Positions 58,655 through 64,000 of a DNA stretch of 64,000 bases are shown piece by piece (within the stretch, counting starts at the first letter, position 1; every line of letters begins with the position of its first letter). The DNA lies in the NCBI GenBank assembly GCA_036172665.1, contig CM069870.1, positions 26,138,001 through 26,202,000 on the forward strand, in the 5' to 3' direction. A program made the position numbers and the translations under genes. Origin of the DNA: Prosopocoilus inquinatus. Lineage: Eukaryota; Arthropoda; Insecta; Coleoptera; Lucanidae. The notes below the pieces were generated by a model that saw only the letters and a list, made by a program, of their open reading frames with translations, did not search any database and was not told the origin of the DNA.

Positions 58655-59030
58655 ATTACTTCAAACTTTCTCAGAAAGGACATTAGTCCGTAAACAAATA
58701 CATTGATACAAATCTGGAGTTAATTCTAACAATTTTTGGACGCCAGGGAACACTTTTTCGGTGTTTCCTCGCGTCCATCCGTTTGCGGAGTTACGAAAAA
58801 CGGAGTTAGGATGTTTACCATTTAAACGTATGTAATAGAGCAAAGTTAAGCTTATCCTTGTTGGAATAAACACTCACTTTTAGATATAATTTATTCGGAA
58901 AAAGAGAACAATAACGCCAATTCGATGAAGATTAACAACTTTTCAGATAAAACTTTATCCATATTTAACACTGAATGGGCAGATTACAATTAATCCCAAA
59001 AATTTTTATGTGTGTAGGATGTATTAAAAA
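58655..59030 (-). repeat. TIR family of 17905..18565, copy 2 (partial)
   Basis: Matches about 17915..18235 in inverted orientation: GGATTAATTGTAATCTGCC-type end, CACTTTTAGATATAATTTA, GGATGTTTACCAT, and the GCGTCCATCC...GGGAACAC block. The other TIR is missing. Confidence 0.7.
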
Positions 59031-59239
59031 CTCAAAACCGAAAATTGCATATTGTAAAGGGATGTTTTCTTCCATGCGTGGGAGATACACTTTTAAAACT
59101 GCAGTTCTTGTTAACACCAGCATTTCTTTCCAAATTCAAAAATAAAAATTTTCATGTAGTCACCGTGTACAGTTGCAATCTGATTCTCTGACTAACAAGT
59201 TCCTCTATGGGCATAAGAAATAAAGTGGTTTAAATTTAC

Positions 59240-60422
59240 AGTGACCGCGAAAAAGTTCGCACCACATGAGAACATTTTTTATTATTGATTTTTAAAAAAA
59301 AAAAACTTTTTGCACCAACACTTATTTAAGATATGAAAATTAAAAAATTGTTGTAATTTGGATTTGCTGGACATATTAGACAAAACTTTAGTAGGATTTA
59401 ATAGTTACTTCCGAATTGTGTGTCTTGATTTCTTGATCGCCAGACAAAATTCGCTTCGGTCTAATATTTCGAAAAAAGCAAGATTTTCAACGTCCTCAGT
59501 TTTGCTCAAGTTGTAAAGAACTAAATGGACATTTGGTACTTCCGTCTTACGAATGGTTAGCTTATTCATTTGTATCATAAGCAGTATTTAAAACAATCAA
59601 ATTTGCTCTTGGGTTTTTAAACTGTTGCGTGCACAAGAAAATTTGAAACAATATTTCACGTTTCTGGTGCAAGGCTTCTTTTACATAAAATTTTGTGTTA
59701 TTACTTTTGATTTCTTGATTACACAAATCTTCTAACCCTAACTTAGCCTAAGTGGACCGAAAATTGCAAGAATAGCATCTACTTTTTGGTTTGAACCCGT
59801 TTAAATTCGTAAATCGACATTGGTACAAACAGTATATACGATTTCATGGCTACCAAGAAAAATATGGATTTTATAAGTACGGATATTAAACGGGTCCAAA
59901 ACCGAAAAGTAGATGCAATTTTCGGTCTGCTTAGGCTAAATTATGAGAAACGTATTATGAAGAAATCAAAAACAACAATTCGGAACCCAAGAGGAAAATT
60001 TATTCTATTAAATATTTTTTATGAATAAGAATGAATAAGCTAACCACTCGTAAGAGTTAAATGCCAAATGACCATTGACTGCTTCACATCTTGAGAAAAA
60101 CTGAGAATATCGAAAATTTTCCTTTTTCCGAAATACTAGGCCAAAGGAAATTTTGCCTATCAATTCAGACACGCCTTTTGTAAATAACTATTTAATTCTA
60201 CTAAAATTTTGTCTAATATATCCAGCAATTCGAAATTGCAACAATTTTTTAATTTTCGTATCTTAAATAAGTGCTATTTTTAGCAACACTAAAAGTTGCC
60301 CACCAGTATTGTCTTACTTATATTTGGTTATCCACATGCACAAACTATTGGCGCAAAAAGTTAAAAAAAAAATCAATAACAAAAATTTTTCCATATGGTG
60401 CGAACTTTTTGGCTGTCACTGT
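59240..60422. mobile_element. 1.18-kb full-length palindromic foldback with Tc1-like ends
   Basis: The outer ends are TACAGTGACCGCGAAAAAGT on the left and the complement of TACAGTGACAGCCAAAAAGT on the right, with TA at the edges and GTTCGCACC just inside. Pairing continues to the centre near 59830: CTGGACATATTAGACAAAA, GGTTAGCTTATTCATT and TAGCATCTACTTTTTGGTTT all have complements in mirror order. Arms are thus ~580 bp. No transposase frame; the interior is derived from one arm sequence. Confidence 0.88.
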
Positions 60423-60739
60423 ATACAAGGTTGCAATAACAATTCTTCTGGTTTATTATAATAGCAATTGTTTCTATAATTATAGAAATAAACTGTATGG
60501 TTTATAAAACCGAGCCCGAATAAGAACTACTAGCCACTGAATAATTTGAAATGCTTAGAAAAGTAGAAATTGATTAGTAAAATTGTACAAAACAAACTTA
60601 TAAATTGGGAACCGGAGTGGAAAGTTTGTAGTACCGAGGTTCGTTTATTTAGTAATGATTTAAGAAAAGAGAGGTAACTTTGTTCAGCGTCCGCGTAAAT
60701 CCTGAAAAATTGATAAAAGTTCAAGACAAAAAAGAAAAC

Positions 60740-61140
60740 ACTGAATTATTCACACCTTTAAGCAAAGGAAAAGTTCGGAAGAGCGGTAGTGAGCATTGGA
60801 ATTCGGAAAATAATTGAAGGACAGTCGGTGTGAAGGTGCAAATCGGGACGAATTTCCAGTTCGTGATTTTCTTCTCGGCACATTTCCCCAGTTTTACGAG
60901 AGACGGCCGAAAAGTACGGTTCGGTGACGAGCGAACGGATCCATTTCAGACACAAGCTCGAGTCGGCCACTTACAGAACACTTTCGTGTGTTCTTTCGTA
61001 TGTCTTAGAATCGAAATTGTAGCGGAATTGGAAATGTATTCAAATTTTAACGCGCCACTGTCGCAGTCAAGTCGATCGTCAACTTTTCGAATAAATCGAG
61101 CCATCTAGAGGACGACGCCGCCGCTCTCACATTCCCATTC
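60740..61140. other. G+C-richer unique block
   Basis: CpG-containing, non-repetitive text (for example GAGGACGACGCCGCCGCTCT at 61108). Could be an untranslated exon or regulatory element of heph; no splice-supported coding frame was found. Confidence 0.3.
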
Positions 61141-61149
61141 CTCTTTCTA

Positions 61150-62820
61150 CTGAGCGCGAGTTTTCATTTACATTTTCTTGCTTCTCAGGTTCTCTTGTTC
61201 GGATTACTTAAGGTCTTATGTTTCCCTGAAATACATTTGTAAATCTACAGTTGCATTATCTATTGAATGCATAAGTTCGATGAATAAAATGCAACAAGCT
61301 GCGGAACATATTTTCCAAAAACGTACACGAAAATATTTATTTATTAACATTTGAATGAGCCGGGAGAATCCTTCGACAAATATGCGACAGGATTCGATTT
61401 GCATTAGAAAAGGAGAAAAAAGATCCATTTACATAATCACAAAAATATGAAACATGAAATGGCTGACGTTATCATAACAATAAAGCAACGCTTTTATTAT
61501 GATACGGAAAAAGTGTTCCAATTTAAGAAACGTAAAGCTGGAGAAAAGACGGAAGGAAGCTCCCAATCTGCGACCTTTCCGCCAACACAGCTAATGCAAA
61601 TTGTTTTTTCCACAGTTATTATCGTCCGTATAGAAAATCGTATGAACGGTAAAGATGGCGTGCCACCCCGTTTATAAATAGCTTCCGCTAACGTTCGTCC
61701 TTCTTCCATGCAAAGCTTATTAATTATCATGGCAACGCACAATTTTCCCTGTTTATACAGCATCAATTACAAGCAAAAAAAAAGTCGGACGTATTTATCT
61801 GCCACGGATTTTCAGTTACCGAAACGTATTCCACGGAACATTTAATCTTTTGATGCGACAGTAATCACCATTTGATTTTTTTTCCTGCGCAGTAATTCGG
61901 GACATCTTAATAATGAACAGTTTACATGGGGGAGATTAACTCGGGGGGCGCTTTTATTTCTGCCGGGGAACGCTCAAACTTGAATGATCATTATACAGCA
62001 GCCCGTTTTCATACCTTTCCGTTTTCAACAAAACATCGATCAATCAATCGTACATGTTTGAAATTTGCGATCAAAAAAAGTTTATGGATGTCTCTGCTCA
62101 ATTTACGAAAGTTTTTATATAATCTGAAAACAAAGTTGGTCGCTTCAGTCTAAACTCAAACATTTCCAATGATATTAATTAAATTTTAAACTAACACGCC
62201 CGCCCGCCCCACGTTATGCTTGCTATAACAGATATCACGGATTGACGGAAAATCAAGATATAATTCAATAACGCAAATATAACTGTAACGAGTATATGCA
62301 CGAATGTGAAGAACGTATAGGTTTATTCACGCAAACCATTCATTAAAAGTTTTCAGGCAAGGAAGTTAGATAGAAATTTGAAATTTACAAGGCAGAGATA
62401 CTTAGCAAAGAACTATTTAAAACAGTTGCGTTTAACTTTTAATAAAGTGGTTTTCTCAAGTTGATCATTGGACGCACTGTACATTTAAGTAAATAAAAAA
62501 TCTCTTACCACAATAACTTTATGCCTGTAGATTCGTATTTCGACTATTAAACTGCATCCTTGCCATTTACCAACACACAGAAGTTAAAAGCATTTCGTGG
62601 AGTCCTTGTTTGGTACCAATCAAATCCCTAATAGAAGCGATGAGGACAATACCCTCTGAAGAACGCAGCTAAGCTAGCGAAATATATATCTACAAATATA
62701 AAATTATTGCGATAAGAACTTTTTCTTTTATTTTTTCTAAACCAATGCCTCCTTTACTTTTCTACTATTAGTTCCTCATATCAAGTTCATCTGTGGACAC
62801 GTTGTATAATCTTTCAAAGT
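61150..62820. other. Intronic sequence without recognised features
   Basis: Moderately A+T-rich, apparently non-repetitive, with only short frames on both strands. Nothing assignable. Confidence 0.35.
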
Positions 62821-62930
62821 ACAGTAGGACCCCTGTAATCTGAACATGCCCTAATCCAAACAGCGAAACTTCGAAGCCATAATCCGAACAACGTCTCGTT
62901 AATCCGAATAGCGAAATGATTCCCGCTGGA
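62821..62930. repeat. pogo/Tigger-like terminal sequence (single end)
   Basis: CAGTAGGACCCCTGTAATCT followed by AATCC.AA-C repeats (AATCCAAAC, AATCCGAAC, AATCCGAAT) resembles the ends of pogo-like elements (CAGT-GAACC-C-ATTATCCG). The other end was not found; it runs into the next inverted repeat. Confidence 0.55.
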
Positions 62931-62956
62931 AATCATGGATTCACTTTTTCTAAAGT

Positions 62957-63333
62957 CTCGATTTCCTAGGATAACGGAGCCGTAAAATAGAGGCCGTAAG
63001 TTGGCGGGGAATGACGTCGCGTAAAACGTACTAAGAACATTAAGTACGTTTGGTTTCCTAGAAAACGACAAACGCCATCGTCTGTTAAAAATACGTAAAA
63101 GGTTTTCTTAATCGTTTGGAATCCTCTTTTGGTGACCCCTCATTTTCTAAATATGTTAGTAATGTCAAATCAAAATGGACCATTATGAAATAGATAAAAT
63201 AAATACACATCGTCGCTTTCACTTGTTTACTTTGCGTCAATGAGTCATTTTTCAACGCTACATGACGTCATTCACTGTCATATTACGGCTGCTGTATTAC
63301 GGTACCGTTATCCCAGGAAACCGAGGCTTTACG
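62957..63333. mobile_element. ~375-bp TIR element
   Basis: CTCGATTTCCTAGGATAACG and GAGCCGTAAAATAGAGGCCGTAA-type left arm pairs with TTACGGCTGCTGTATTACGG and CCGTTATCCCAGGAAACCGAG at the right; GACGTC words also mirror each other. No coding content. Confidence 0.7.
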
Positions 63334-63339
63334 GCCACA

Positions 63340-64000
63340 TTCACCAACTGCTACAGTTTTAATAAACGTAATCGTCAGTTAATAATTAGTTACACTTAAT
63401 CAATGTTGATAAATACGACTCAATAATATTTTTAATTGATAGATATACACAGCAGAAAGATGTCGTGGGACACAACAGGTTGCCTTGCATAAGTCGCAGA
63501 ACAGCACTCGCAGTATTCCATGTCTTCTATTATATCACAGGAGCGATTGGTATTAATGGTATTTAAGTTGGGGTCAAACAAAATTGGCAAAATGTGTATG
63601 TGGTGTTATTTTCAATGATATCATTCAGCTTGAGCAATATCTTTTCAAATTCTATTTATGAAAATGCAATACTGCAATTGGTTTGTAATTGTCACTCTTT
63701 CGGAAAACTTTTTTTTCTAATTGGAATTGCTTTGGCTCAATGGCGGATTTAACACTTGAGAGGCCCTAGGCGCGATCCTATTTAGAGGAATCTCTCTAAA
63801 CTAACTATATTCAAAAAGTCAATGAACATGTGAACGATAAATTTAATAGTTTCTTATCGCTCTAAACTGTCTAATTGCAGTGGCGTACGCAGAATTTGTG
63901 AATGGGAGGGGTTTACAAATGAACGAAACTAAAATAATTCAATTAAATGAATTAAAAGCAACGTTTTTTGACATAAACAATTTTATTGACGTTTTATATT
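63340..64000. other. Intronic A+T-rich sequence at the window edge
   Basis: Nothing recognised. Confidence 0.35.

Larger units (their letters stand above)
40990..64000 (-). other. heph intron or 5' region upstream of the NLS exon (partial)
   Basis: Sequence upstream of the acceptor at 40990 on the minus strand. No start exon or promoter could be assigned. It may be one long first intron or may contain untranslated alternative first exons; G+C-richer blocks near 54540..54760 and 60740..61140 are candidates for untranslated or regulatory sequence but nothing proves this. Confidence 0.6.

Noticed and set aside
60758..61108. Opposing frames of 70-92 codons considered as a heph first exon
   Set aside because: No convincing start-to-donor arrangement in frame with RGSDELL was found; kept only as a G+C-rich block.
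1..64000. CRISPR arrays, bacterial operons, riboswitches
   Set aside because: No regularly spaced repeats, ribosome-binding-site patterns or compact gene arrangement; the window is clearly eukaryotic intronic DNA.

Overview
The window looks like A+T-rich animal DNA, most probably from an insect. It lies almost entirely inside the introns of one gene on the minus strand. Two exons can be supported: 40897..40989 (31 codons) and 20685..20978 (98 codons). Both have consensus splice sites and phase-0 boundaries. Spliced, they give the N-terminal nuclear-localisation segment (RGSDELLS ... KK|AK) and the first RNA-recognition motif of polypyrimidine-tract-binding protein (PTB; hephaestus in flies). 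The intron between them is 19,918 nt. The flanking introns run past both window edges. No other coding exon of this gene and no other host gene was recognised. The order assigned (insect) rests on the PTB sequence and the transposon set; a beetle is possible but not shown.

The rest is intron filled with old and nested mobile elements. Protein-bearing remnants: a mariner (7430..8574) abutting a Tc1-like element (8582..about 9600); a non-LTR retrotransposon 3' part (about 9640..10580) and a second 5'-truncated copy (29497..30733); a complete but stop-riddled mariner (31491..32758); a distinct Tc1/mariner transposase (38340..39950) split by a 780-bp TIR element; and a Tc1-like transposase fragment (about 53995..54250).

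Non-coding elements include MITEs and foldbacks with readable terminal inverted repeats: 6681..6857, 13612..13721, 15530..15653, 16857..17255, 17905..18565, 23317..24024 (inside a larger inverted repeat), 35446..35797, 37293..37482, 42344..42502, 44336..44573, 49750..50300, 51609..52193, 56544..56814, 59240..60422 and 62957..63333. Likely solo LTRs lie at 47113..47403 and 49138..49472. tRNA-like or SINE-like segments lie at 45565..45645, 55551..55623 and 55680..55840.

The most unusual component is a family of hammerhead-ribozyme-like repeats. At 28375..29111 a 737-bp composite holds about 1.1 inverted and 1.2 direct copies of a 312-bp unit, placed head to head and bounded by a perfect 12-bp direct repeat. 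Each unit folds into a long stem I around a hammerhead-like core. Diverged relatives lie at 18868..18967 (15-bp perfect stem I, TGATGAG and GAAAC boxes) and 34077..34190, and a unit fragment lies at 46634..46664. This organisation resembles what is known of hammerhead-bearing Penelope-like retroelements and satellites, but activity and family membership are inferred.
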